Of a DNA stretch of 49,283 bases, positions 8,015 to 16,193 are shown one piece after another. Each line of letters begins with the position of its first letter. The first letter of the stretch is position 1. Below the pieces are notes generated by a model. The model did not search any database. It was given only the letters and a program-made list of their open reading frames with translations, and had not been told where the DNA came from. Origin of the DNA: Acidimicrobiia bacterium (GTDB taxonomy: Bacteria > Actinomycetota > Acidimicrobiia > Acidimicrobiales > SKKL01); contig JBAYRL010000010.1 of the NCBI GenBank assembly GCA_041676705.1, positions 1 through 49,283 of the forward strand, in the 5' to 3' direction. A program made the translations under genes and the position numbers.

Positions 8015-8580
8015 CCCCCACCCAACACCACCAACTACAACACCCCCACTGGAACCTCACACAACTATTAACATTCCTAACCACAATCACCATAACCGGA
8101 ATCCTATGGTCCCTATGGCCCGCAACCCTAGGTGGTAACACCTCCTGGATCATCGTCGCAGGAAACTCCATGGAACCCACCTTCAACCACGGAGACCTAC
8201 TCCTTGTACAAAAACAAAACCACTACCAACAAGGCGACATAATCACCTTCAAAATCCCCGCCGACCAAACCGGAGCAAACCTACAAATCGTCCACCGAAT
8301 CACTGGCTACCACAACCCCAACCAAACCCAATACATAACCCAAGGCGACAACCGCGACTACAAAGACTACTGGCGCCCCACAAACACCGACATCACCGGC
8401 AAAACCAAACACGTCATACCCGCCGGAGGGAACCTAATCAGGGCCCTAACCAACCCGCTCTACATCTCCCTACTCGCAGGAATAACAGCATCCACAGCCA
8501 TACTCCTCACCCCCACACAACACCCCACCAATGAACCCCACACAACACTACCGCTAAAACCCACAACACAACTGTCATAA
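8011..8580 (+). CDS. sipW: Signal peptidase I, SipW (archaeal/ER) type
   Basis: 189 residues. There is one N-terminal membrane helix (about 18-40), then the catalytic box AGNSMEPTF with Ser53. The general base is His95 in the IVHRITGY box, where ordinary bacterial leader peptidases have lysine; this is the SipW or archaeal class. GDNRD with Asp113 follows, and a second membrane helix lies near 150-167. It cleaves signal peptides of a restricted set of exported proteins on the outer membrane face. Likely clients are the overlapping upstream gene and the small protein at 581-982. In Bacillus the class processes the matrix proteins TasA and TapA. The symbol is used by class, not by proven orthology. 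Confidence 0.9.
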   Translation: MTPTQHHQLQHPHWNLTQLLTFLTTITITGILWSLWPATLGGNTSWIIVAGNSMEPTFNHGDLLLVQKQNHYQQGDIITFKIPADQTGANLQIVHRITGYHNPNQTQYITQGDNRDYKDYWRPTNTDITGKTKHVIPAGGNLIRALTNPLYISLLAGITASTAILLTPTQHPTNEPHTTLPLKPTTQLS

Positions 8581-8605
8581 CCAGCCTGACGCAACCAACA
8601 ACTGC

Positions 8606-9050
8606 TTATCGAACAGAGACCGTTACCGGTTGAAACACGTCCTCTAGAATGGTGACACAACCGCCATGGATCGTCCCACCGTGTGGTAAAGTGGTTACAA
8701 CACACTCCCCACCACCCAATGACACAACCACCAACAAGACGTTAAAGGGTCTTGTGAAAATGGGTTCTGACATAGCAGGCCACACAACAGCTTCTGCCCA
8801 CACTACGACACTATCACCAACACCCAACCCTGGTAATACCCACTGCCTAGGTATTACAGGTATCTGCCCCCGGATTTCAACGCTACTAGCGCAGCGTGTC
8901 CAGAGGTTTTAGTGAACACCTGTTGGAACGACACAAACGCTGCGAACACCAACCCAGGTACCGCCATTAGCACCAAAATGATTTCTACAAGCGTTAAACC
9001 CCTATACACATGAAACAGGGTCAGGGTTATGATTCGGGAGAGTTGGTGAC
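8606..9050 (-). pseudogene. Truncated prepilin-like remnant without RCC1 repeats
   Basis: The prepilin start is recognisable (RGLTLVEIILVLM, AAFVSFQQVFTKT, ALVALKS), followed by a stop after GGRYL. A second frame gives ECVVTTLPHGGTIHGGCV, matching ACVVTAPPHSGTIQGGCV of the intact copy at 9286-10980. The region between (the AISGAD-WDTQAG part) is deleted or scrambled. The linker and all RCC1 repeats are absent, and the remnant ends 26 bases from the signal peptidase stop. The start codon is damaged. On the minus strand TTATAATTA at 9098-9106 could be a leftover -10 element. Confidence 0.85.
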
Positions 9051-9285
9051 CTGTAGGCTAACTGTTCTGCGCCCGTCAGGAATCCGGTGTATCTTCCTAA
9101 TTATAAGACCGGTTTGCGGCGCATCAACATTTGTGATGATGACTTCTAACACTGTATAGACCAAATGCAACAAACCGTGCCTAGTACCATGTCCCACTTT
9201 TAAGTTAGGCTAACAAAAGCCATAAACACAGATAGGAACACTTCCAGAGATAACACTCTTGGATATCTCTACTAGCAACAGCGTT

Positions 9286-10980
9286 TTACGGCTCTACAAC
9301 CAACACCGGTGTAAGCTGGTTGCCAGTGTTCCCGATCCCTAACTGACCCTGGTTGTTTCGGCCCCAGCAGTAGGCGTCACCGCCTGCGGTCACCCCACAC
9401 GAGTGGTACTGGTCTGCGGTGATGGATGCAAACTTGTGGTTACCAGATGCTTTTACTGGTGTGGTTTGGTAGGTGGTGTTCCCGTTCCCTAACTGGCCAT
9501 AACCGTTGTACCCCCAGCAGTAGGCGTCACCAGCTGTAGTTACCCCACACGAGTGGTTGTTGCCTGCAGCGATTGACACAAAACTGTGGTTACCTGCTAC
9601 TTTTACTGGTGTGGTCTGGTCGGTGGTGGTCCCATTCCCTAACCGACCATCGTAATTGAACCCCCAGCAGTAGGCATCGCCAGTTGCGGTTAGCCCACAT
9701 GAGTGATAAACTCTAGCACTGACAGATACCAAACTGTGGTTACCTGCTACTTTGCCAGGTGTGTTCTGGTCGGTGTAGTTCCCGTTCCCCAACTGACCAC
9801 TAGTACCACCGCCCCAGCAGTAGGCGTCACCGCCTGCGGTCACCCCACACGTGTGAAAGTAGCCCGCAGTGATAGACACAAAACTGTGGTTACCTATCAC
9901 TTTGCCAGGTGTGTTCTGGTCGGTGGTGTTCCCATTACCTAACCGACCATTAGCACCAGCACCCCAACAGTAGGCGTCACCATCTATGCTCACTGCACAC
10001 GTGTGGTTGTTGCCTGCAGCGATTGACACAAAACTGTGGTTACCAGATGCTTTTACTGGTGTGGTTTGGTAGGTGGTGTTCCCGTTCCCTAACTGGCCAT
10101 AACCGTTGTACCCCCAGCAGTAGGCGTCACCGTCTGTGGTTATCGCACACGAGTGACTGTCGCCAGCAGTGATAGATATAAAGCTTAGATCACCTGACAC
10201 TTTTACTGGTGTGTTCTGTTGGGTGGTGTCCCCATTCCCCAATCGACCAGAACCACCACTACCCCAGCAGTAGGCGTCACCATCTGTAGTTACCCCACAC
10301 GTATGCCCTAGTCCAGCGCTGATTTGTGCCCAAAACCCAGGTTCTGGTTCTGGTTCGGCTGTGGTTGTGGTGGTAGGTGGTTCCGGTTCAGTGGTTGTCG
10401 GCTGTTCTGGTTGGACAGTGGTGTTGTTGATCCCTGGTATTTGTTGGTTGGTTACAGCCTCGGAAGGAGAGCTTTCACCAACGGTATCCAGGTTCGAAAC
10501 ACAGCCGCCTTGTATGGTTCCACTGTGAGGTGGGGCTGTCACCACGCATGCCCCGTCGTCTAACGCCACAACCATCAATAAGGTGTTGGCGGATCGTGTG
10601 AAGGTGAGCTCGGCGACACTAGGCCAAACATCGGCTTCCGTAACCACTAAGTTACTGTCATCAGCGATTACCCCAACGCTCACCGCTTGGGCTGGTGGCC
10701 AATCTTCTAACGCGCCTAACACTGCATCGAGCCCAGCCTGTGTGTCCCACCGCTCTGCCCCCGATATGGCTAGCAAAGCTTGGGCTTCACGAGCCACAGA
10801 TTTTAGTGCTACGAGTTCTGCTTGTTCACGGGTTTTGTTAAACACGTTTTGGAATGATACGAACGCTGCGAACACCAAAAGAGCACCCACCACCAAACCC
10901 AAAATGATTTCTACAAGAGTTAAACCCCTACGAACATAAACACGAACAGGGCTGGCGGGGGTCGGTGTGGTTGGTGACAT
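9286..10980 (-). CDS. RCC1-repeat type IV prepilin-like surface protein, complete copy
   Basis: 564 residues, the only unbroken full-length copy visible. The leader MSPTTPTPASPVRVYVRRG ends at the prepilin site, with LTLVEI giving Glu at +5 and a hydrophobic helix to about residue 43. A pilin-like domain reaches about 155 (two cysteines, in GACVV and GGCVS), then a Thr/Pro/Glu linker (about 165-195). Seven RCC1-type repeats of about 50 residues follow, each with S-C/T-C-G, GDAYCWG, G-Q/R-LGNG and a TPVKV-like end. RCC1 repeats form beta propellers, so this is probably a pilus-tip or surface adhesin displayed by the type II/IV machinery; that role is inferred. Two cysteines per repeat suggest disulfides outside the cell. 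Repeats are nearly identical at DNA level in places (see the internal repeat entries). A G-run ribosome binding site precedes the ATG. Confidence 0.85.
   Translation of the reverse strand: MSPTTPTPASPVRVYVRRGLTLVEIILGLVVGALLVFAAFVSFQNVFNKTREQAELVALKSVAREAQALLAISGAERWDTQAGLDAVLGALEDWPPAQAVSVGVIADDSNLVVTEADVWPSVAELTFTRSANTLLMVVALDDGACVVTAPPHSGTIQGGCVSNLDTVGESSPSEAVTNQQIPGINNTTVQPEQPTTTEPEPPTTTTTAEPEPEPGFWAQISAGLGHTCGVTTDGDAYCWGSGGSGRLGNGDTTQQNTPVKVSGDLSFISITAGDSHSCAITTDGDAYCWGYNGYGQLGNGNTTYQTTPVKASGNHSFVSIAAGNNHTCAVSIDGDAYCWGAGANGRLGNGNTTDQNTPGKVIGNHSFVSITAGYFHTCGVTAGGDAYCWGGGTSGQLGNGNYTDQNTPGKVAGNHSLVSVSARVYHSCGLTATGDAYCWGFNYDGRLGNGTTTDQTTPVKVAGNHSFVSIAAGNNHSCGVTTAGDAYCWGYNGYGQLGNGNTTYQTTPVKASGNHKFASITADQYHSCGVTAGGDAYCWGRNNQGQLGIGNTGNQLTPVLVVEP
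9435..9531 (-). repeat. 97-bp segment identical to 10035-10131
   Basis: Within the RCC1 region, these 97 bases recur without a mismatch exactly 600 bases away, that is four repeat units of 150 bases. Perfect identity including silent sites implies recent duplication or gene conversion inside the gene. Confidence 0.95.
10035..10131 (-). repeat. Second copy of the 97-bp RCC1 segment
   Basis: See 9435-9531. It is adjoined at 10003-10044 by a 42-base stretch identical to 9553-9594 (offset 450, three repeat units), so the identical tracts have different offsets, as expected from repeated unequal exchange. Confidence 0.95.
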
Positions 10981-11472
10981 AGGGGTTTATTGTCCCCCCC
11001 CCTTTTAAAATAACCAGGAGCCAACCTTATAACTAACATGTTTGTGTTACTGACAACACCACCAAACACATACGACCAATAGCGATCTACCACCCCCGAA
11101 TTTCCCTATAGCCCCACACTGAACCCAGAAACAATCCCCACACCCCAACCTGCTACCCAACCTGTTTTTTGTGTGGAATCTCACACAAAACCGTCACAAT
11201 AAACATGTAAAGCAACATTCCCTCTTCTAAACATGTTATGTGAGGTATTGACCCTATCGAACATCATAAGCACACACCGTTTTTAACTAACCCACCAACA
11301 TTGGAACGGTGCTTTTGTTGTTGGTGAACGTGAAACGGTGACCAGCTAAACACCCACCCCAACCTGAAAGAAGAGGGCATGAATGTTTTACTGGTCACCG
11401 TAAAATATTAGCCAAACCCCACATAAGACGGGTCTGGTATTGGCGGCACTGTCAGCAACGATTCTGGGGTGT
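10981..11472. other. Intergenic region with hairpins, no supportable gene
   Basis: Upstream of the intact prepilin gene and downstream of paralogue 3. The block before the prepilin ATG (ggggggacaataaacccc) resembles that of the broken copy at 1400-2044. A perfect 9-bp hairpin TTTTGTGTG / CACACAAAA lies at 11167-11190. The long inverted repeat at 11335-11401 is listed separately. Confidence 0.55.
11335..11401 (-). terminator. 11-bp inverted repeat after paralogue 3
   Basis: ACGGTGACCAG at 11335-11345 pairs perfectly with CTGGTCACCGT at 11391-11401 across a 45-base spacer. On the minus strand it lies 72 bases past the stop codon at 11473. The spacer is long for a terminator; an RNA structure or protein site is also possible. 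Confidence 0.4.
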
Positions 11473-12846
11473 TTAGCGGGAGATGCGTTTAACGCTTTGT
11501 ATGAGTTCCCCGTAGGTCCGTTCCCAACTAGGGAACAATCTAAACAGGTTTTCCCAATATGTTTCTGATGTAGGGTCGGTGCCGTCCCCAAGTTGTTGTA
11601 TCAACCATCGACCCAGTTCCCAAGCCGGTACAACCGTAGCAGGGTCTATATGTAGGGACTCTGAACGTTGTTGTGGTTTATGATGGGTGAAATCAGTGAC
11701 GTTCCCGTCGTGTTCAACCAGCGTTTCTGGTGTTTTTAAAGTAGGAACCAGTTTTATGTCTGACAAGTCTGGTTCGAGTGTGTGGTAGTCACCAAAGTTT
11801 GTTCTGGAACGAACCTGATACGGTAGCTGTTCATCGTGAGCTAACCCACTGATTTTGGTTAACACATCAGGTTCTATCCAACTGTATTTAGCTGGTAGCG
11901 CCGGATGACACCACAACGCAACAAACCGTCTGATATCTTGTGACGCCCACAACTTTTCGTTTCTAACGATTTGGGTCACAACCGTTGGAAACAGGTTACG
12001 AGGCGGGTTACGAAACAACTCGCAATGCAACAACACCAAATCCGGGTCTGTCACGTCACCTAATCCGACATCAACTAGAGGTCTATGAGCACCTAAAGGA
12101 GGTGTGCTATCAGACAAGTTTAAAAGTTGTTGTCGGGCCCAATCATACACCTCTGGTGGAGTGTCGCTCCGCCAAACCAACGACTGAGCACTAGCCACAA
12201 CAATACCTGAATCCTGTACTGAACGTAAACGTTCCATAACAGCGCTAAGCAGTTCGGCTGAGGCAACAGCAGCGACACTAGGTAACAAGGTGCTATGTCC
12301 TTCTAACGCTATTTGTTCCACTATGGTAGGACGTGCCTCCAATACGGCTGTTACCGGCAACGACAACGGTCGTTGTAACACCCCTACTAGTTGGGTGTTG
12401 TCTAAGAAACGGTGACCGCCACGGACAAGCCAACGCACCAACTGTTTATCAGTTAAACGGTTCAGATGGTGTTGCACACCAACAAAATATTCTGGGTCTT
12501 CTAACAGAATATCCAAACTTTTTGGTGGTGCGTGTTTAACTAGCAGGGTTGCCAGATCGATGGGTAGTCGCCAACGGCCCATAACCGCATACAACACCGA
12601 ACTACGACGATCTTCTAACTCCCCAACAACATGTGACACAATCGCCGGATCGTTCGTCACAGAAACCAAACGTTGTGTTACCTGCGCCGGTGCGAACAAC
12701 CGCGGGAACAGTTTCACAGTGTCCACAGTTATCACACGGTTGTTTATGATGTGGTGTGTCGGTGCTGTAGAACCTAACACTTTTAACGCTACACGAACTA
12801 CATGTTCTGACGGTACTGTTTCCAGTACCGCTTCTAAACGTGGCAT
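11473..12846 (-). CDS. Helical-repeat paralogue 3, function unknown
   Basis: 457 residues. The start is the ATG with GGGAGGG about eleven bases upstream. It has the family plan: N-terminal MPRLEAVLETVPSEHVVRVA, a block near residue 90 (RSSVLYAVMGRWRLPIDLA), middle motif GLGDVTDPDLVLLHCELF, and C-terminal signature LGDGTDPTS, W-E-N-L-F, LFPSWERTY. It is helical, soluble, with no signal peptide. Divergence from the neighbouring copies is high outside the shared blocks, so the family is old rather than freshly duplicated. Function is not recognised. Confidence 0.85.
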   Translation of the reverse strand: MPRLEAVLETVPSEHVVRVALKVLGSTAPTHHIINNRVITVDTVKLFPRLFAPAQVTQRLVSVTNDPAIVSHVVGELEDRRSSVLYAVMGRWRLPIDLATLLVKHAPPKSLDILLEDPEYFVGVQHHLNRLTDKQLVRWLVRGGHRFLDNTQLVGVLQRPLSLPVTAVLEARPTIVEQIALEGHSTLLPSVAAVASAELLSAVMERLRSVQDSGIVVASAQSLVWRSDTPPEVYDWARQQLLNLSDSTPPLGAHRPLVDVGLGDVTDPDLVLLHCELFRNPPRNLFPTVVTQIVRNEKLWASQDIRRFVALWCHPALPAKYSWIEPDVLTKISGLAHDEQLPYQVRSRTNFGDYHTLEPDLSDIKLVPTLKTPETLVEHDGNVTDFTHHKPQQRSESLHIDPATVVPAWELGRWLIQQLGDGTDPTSETYWENLFRLFPSWERTYGELIQSVKRISR

Positions 12847-13075
12847 AGGTACTACCCTCCCTTTTTTCGTTTGTGTCTGTAGCCTTGTTTCAGGCTAAAC
12901 CGGCTGTAGTTTAACAGCAGGTTTCATCAACACTTATCAACGCCGAAACTTAAACCCCAACCTAAACCGGTTGAGCCCACCACCACCGCCACCGCCAAAC
13001 CCTATACCATGTCGTCGTCTAGAACTGTGCCACCGCAGTGACCTCAACCTGTGTTGTTGGGTTGGTAACGTAAAA

Positions 13076-13117
13076 TGTGGCTAACCTCTAAACAAAGCTG
13101 TCTAGGTGTTAGCCACA
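13076..13117 (-). terminator. Terminator of paralogue 4
   Basis: Perfect 10-bp inverted repeat (TGTGGCTAAC / GTTAGCCACA, 22-base loop) followed on the minus strand by TTTTACGTT, 61 bases past the stop codon. Confidence 0.65.
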
Positions 13118-13124
13118 CAAACCA

Positions 13125-13148
13125 ACCAAACAAACGTGTTTGTTTGGT
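13125..13148. repeat. Perfect 11-bp palindromic hairpin
   Basis: ACCAAACAAAC and GTTTGTTTGGT are separated by only two bases. It may be part of the terminator zone of paralogue 4 or a binding site for a dimeric protein. Confidence 0.6.
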
Positions 13149-13178
13149 GTTTAATATCAACACGTTTGCTGCGGTGTT

Positions 13179-14702
13179 TCAGCTAGGGGTGTCAGCCCCC
13201 AATTTTTGGGCGGTTGCCACAAGCTCGTTTAACGTGCGGTCCCAGTTAGGGTACAACCTGAAAAACATTTCCCAAGCATTACCAGATTCAACAGTGTCAG
13301 CGTCACCTAATCTGTGATGTAACCAAACACCTATCTCTGACCCTAAAATCGGGGGCACTTTTTCAATGTAGCCTTCTATCGTAAGGTCACCGATCCGTTC
13401 CCGTAGAAACCTATCGTTACCTATTAACGTAACAACTTCTTTACGAGGTGTTCTCGGGTCGGTCCGATTCCTACGAACCACCGGTGTTGTTGTAGGTTCC
13501 AGCTCTACATAGTTTAACGCACCTAAGGTCCCCAACCGTAACCAGTGTTCCCACCGGTAACCCAACCCTACACCGTAATACCACGTTAAAGGATCAGGTG
13601 GTGTATCTAAGGCATCTAGAAAGTCGCTGTAAGGCTGATTTGATGCTACCAGCAACCGTAGCCTGTCAGTAACGTTTTTAGGGAACCAGCTAGCCCGACC
13701 CCCACCAACCACATCAAGGTTGGCTATCACCCATTTTGTTATCGAGTCGTAACTCAAGAACCGTTCGTTCTGAACCACATCTAAAATCAGATGTTTCCGT
13801 AACGTTTTATAAGATGGTACCGCCCACAAATATTTAGCGACCTGTTCCAGATCGGAACATTCCCTAAAACTTTCCCCCGCTACCCAGCGATGATTCTCAT
13901 AGAGATGAAGCCATGATGCTTTTAAATCAAAACCAGACATCTTCCTAAACGTGTTTACAAACGCTAATAGCTCTAGCTGAGCATCTGGTGAAATCCACGG
14001 CTGTATCAACAACTGTTCAACCACACGCACATAGGTTAGAGGAGACCTGCTAACACAACCCATAATGTCAAACAAAACACGCTCATCAAGCGGACCAGCT
14101 GACAACACGCCCGCAACACCAGGCGGGATCTTACCCTCAAAATAGTCGACCAAATGGGGCCGATGAAACATCACAGCTTCTACCAGCTCAGCCCACGACT
14201 CGGTAGGTTGCTCGTCCAACACCAACTCTAAAAGCTCCTCATCGGACCTCCCAGAGATGTGCAACGCGAACCACTCAGACCGCAACGACCCATCCAACCT
14301 GGCCGCTGCCATATCTTTTAACCCCAACCGGTAACCATCCAAAGACCGCAACACACCAACCACATGTTCGTCAGGCATCCGACTAAGCACATCCAAATAC
14401 AGATCGTCAGGTAAAAACCAGTTATTAACAGCTGCTTGCAACACTGTCACGCGAGACTCGCCCCGACCCAACAAAAACTCGGCCAAAGCACCATCCTCAC
14501 TGTTTTCTAACAACAGTCTAGAAAGTTTCGCCGACCTAAACTGCGAATACATAGGTTCAACAACCTCCCGATTCGCAAACCGGTTACACGCCACAGCTTC
14601 AACAACACTAGCACCACCAACCCGTTGCAACGCTAACGCTAACACACGGCTAGATGGGATAAAACGAACAAGATCCCCAAACACTGGCACAGACGTTCTC
14701 AT
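13179..14702 (-). CDS. Helical-repeat paralogue 4, function unknown
   Basis: 507 residues from the ATG that follows AAAGGAG by six bases; a longer frame would start inside that ribosome binding site. It is the closest relative of paralogue 1: both have the block RVxVLQxAxxNWFLPDxLYL near residue 85 and matching N-terminal helices (VEPMYSQFRSAKLSRLLLEN here). The middle motif is GESFRECSDLEQVAKYLW, and the C-terminal signature is LGDADTVES, W-E-M-F-F, LYPNWDRTL. Predicted helical, soluble, no signal. An Arg-rich stretch (VRRNRTDPRTPRK) near residue 420 is peculiar to this copy. Function unknown. Confidence 0.85.
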   Translation of the reverse strand: MRTSVPVFGDLVRFIPSSRVLALALQRVGGASVVEAVACNRFANREVVEPMYSQFRSAKLSRLLLENSEDGALAEFLLGRGESRVTVLQAAVNNWFLPDDLYLDVLSRMPDEHVVGVLRSLDGYRLGLKDMAAARLDGSLRSEWFALHISGRSDEELLELVLDEQPTESWAELVEAVMFHRPHLVDYFEGKIPPGVAGVLSAGPLDERVLFDIMGCVSRSPLTYVRVVEQLLIQPWISPDAQLELLAFVNTFRKMSGFDLKASWLHLYENHRWVAGESFRECSDLEQVAKYLWAVPSYKTLRKHLILDVVQNERFLSYDSITKWVIANLDVVGGGRASWFPKNVTDRLRLLVASNQPYSDFLDALDTPPDPLTWYYGVGLGYRWEHWLRLGTLGALNYVELEPTTTPVVRRNRTDPRTPRKEVVTLIGNDRFLRERIGDLTIEGYIEKVPPILGSEIGVWLHHRLGDADTVESGNAWEMFFRLYPNWDRTLNELVATAQKLGADTPS

Positions 14703-14818
14703 AACCACTCCTTTATACAAACCACAATCATTTATCTACACACCTACAACACAAACCCATGTCACAGATATGCCACACACACCTAAACGCCCCAACACCA
14801 AACCCAAAACACCACTAC

Positions 14819-15337
14819 TCACCCCATATTAGGAATCAACCCATCCAACAGAGCCTTACGAGGCAACCAACTCCCAACCCGCTCCACACTCACACAACCC
14901 CCAACCACCCCACCAGCAACCGGCACCGAAACCCCACACCAACCCCGACCACCATTCTCACCAACCAACCACAACCGCTCACCAACCACCTCAAACCCAA
15001 CCTCCCCAACCTCCGGCCACACATCCAACCCAACCACACGCCCACCAACCCCAACCAAACCACGCAACACCCCAACATCTAACCCATCCCACCCCGACAC
15101 ACCCGCCAACACCAAACCCATCTGCGCTTCCCGACCAACCACCCTCAACCGATCAACCGTCACACGATCCTCAACCCCACCAACCACCCCACCAGAACCA
15201 ACACCACCAACACCACCAACCCCGCTGTCACCCAAATATGTGTTCGCAGCCACCAACCCAACAACACCCAACACCACCACAACTAACAACAACCCAACCA
15301 ACAACAACCCACGAACCGGTCTCACACCACTATCCAT
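14819..15337 (-). CDS. Prepilin-like membrane-anchored protein, minor pilin candidate
   Basis: 172 residues from the ATG at 15337. A very short basic start (MDSGVRPVRG) runs into a hydrophobic helix (LLLVGLLLVVVVLGVVGLVA) placed like a prepilin helix, but the +5 glutamate is missing. The rest matches the pilin domain of the RCC1 prepilins: REAQ, SGWDGLD, LDVWPEVGEVGFEV, then two cysteines (RGWCGV, GGCVSV). It is thus a shorter relative without repeats, perhaps a minor pilin or pseudopilin. Composition is extreme: the coding strand is almost only G and T in many stretches, giving Gly/Val-rich protein. An earlier start at 15367 is possible. Confidence 0.65.
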   Translation of the reverse strand: MDSGVRPVRGLLLVGLLLVVVVLGVVGLVAANTYLGDSGVGGVGGVGSGGVVGGVEDRVTVDRLRVVGREAQMGLVLAGVSGWDGLDVGVLRGLVGVGGRVVGLDVWPEVGEVGFEVVGERLWLVGENGGRGWCGVSVPVAGGVVGGCVSVERVGSWLPRKALLDGLIPNMG

Positions 15338-15576
15338 AACAAACACCGTCCCACCAACACCACCCATAAACAACACGCTAACCACACAACAACAACAGCG
15401 ACAGCCACACAGATGAAGAGCTGTCACCAAAACATGTAACCCACAAACTGTTACACCCCACTAAAACATGAGGACCCAACCCGGCACAGGGCCAACACTA
15501 AACACACCACAACCTGTGGAACCCAAACAACAACCCACACAATACCTAAACCCGAAAGAAAGCTAACACACCCACC

Positions 15577-16044
15577 ATGCAAACCAACACCTACCTACCA
15601 GACCCCAACGCACCAGCCAACCTATGGCAACACCCCAACCAACAATGGTACGCAACCTGGAAACCCCCAACGACCAACACACGACTAGCAGCACCCATCA
15701 ACACACAAGCCGCCTACGAAGCAATCACAGGAAAACGCGACTACCGAGACCTCTACACCAACAACACCACCGCCATCCTAAAACTTGAACCAGGCAACCC
15801 AACCCCAACACCAGCCACCAAAATCAACAAAACCCAACTACCAAAACCAGGCTGGCGAGCCGATTTCTCCGCCCCCGCCCCACACAAACACGGCACCTAT
15901 ACACACACCCACGCCTGGCCACACATCCCCCACACCCACCTGTTACGCCAAATCTGCACCAACCCGGCATGCACCGACCTACCAACCCACGACATACACC
16001 CAATACCCAAACCACTCATAACCACCACACCAACCAACCTGTAA
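15577..16044 (+). CDS. Hypothetical protein, Pro/Thr-rich
   Basis: 155 residues, no family recognised. The start is an ATG with AGAAAG about 17 bases upstream. The N-terminal part has aromatic motifs (NLWQHPNQQWYATWKPP), the middle is WRADFSAPAPHKHG, and the end holds two cysteines in QICTNPACTDLP plus several histidines, so metal binding is conceivable. Codons are almost all rich in A and C, in line with the local strand bias, which also favours chance open frames. The shared terminator with paralogue 5 and the balanced mix of aromatic residues support a real gene moderately. Confidence 0.5.
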   Translation: MQTNTYLPDPNAPANLWQHPNQQWYATWKPPTTNTRLAAPINTQAAYEAITGKRDYRDLYTNNTTAILKLEPGNPTPTPATKINKTQLPKPGWRADFSAPAPHKHGTYTHTHAWPHIPHTHLLRQICTNPACTDLPTHDIHPIPKPLITTTPTNL

Positions 16045-16138
16045 CAAAACAACGGTACACACCAACCAGTGATGTTACCCTCCTATAATCATGGTTGTGT
16101 ATGTGGAAAACCGCAATAAACACGCACACTATAGTTAG

Positions 16139-16188
16139 ATAACACCACCAACCCAATAACAGCTTTTGTTTAGTGTTGGTGGTGTTAT
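16139..16188. terminator. Bidirectional terminator between convergent genes
   Basis: Perfect 14-bp inverted repeat (ATAACACCACCAAC / GTTGGTGGTGTTAT) with a 22-base loop, lying between the plus-strand gene ending at 16044 and the minus-strand gene ending at 16194. Confidence 0.7.
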
Positions 16189-16193
16189 GCTAG

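Larger units (their letters stand above)
12847..13178. other. Intergenic region between paralogues 3 and 4
   Basis: 332 bases carrying the ribosome binding site of paralogue 3 and two strong inverted repeats near 13076-13148 (listed). No gene seen. Confidence 0.6.

Noticed and set aside
9286..10980. RCC1 repeats as a sign of eukaryotic contamination
   Set aside because: The repeats are fused to a bacterial prepilin domain in one frame, and several bacterial relatives lie in the same window.
14759..15082. Asn/Pro/Thr-rich plus-strand open frame
   Set aside because: It is the mirror of the G/T-rich pilin-like gene; the low T and G content prevents stop codons.
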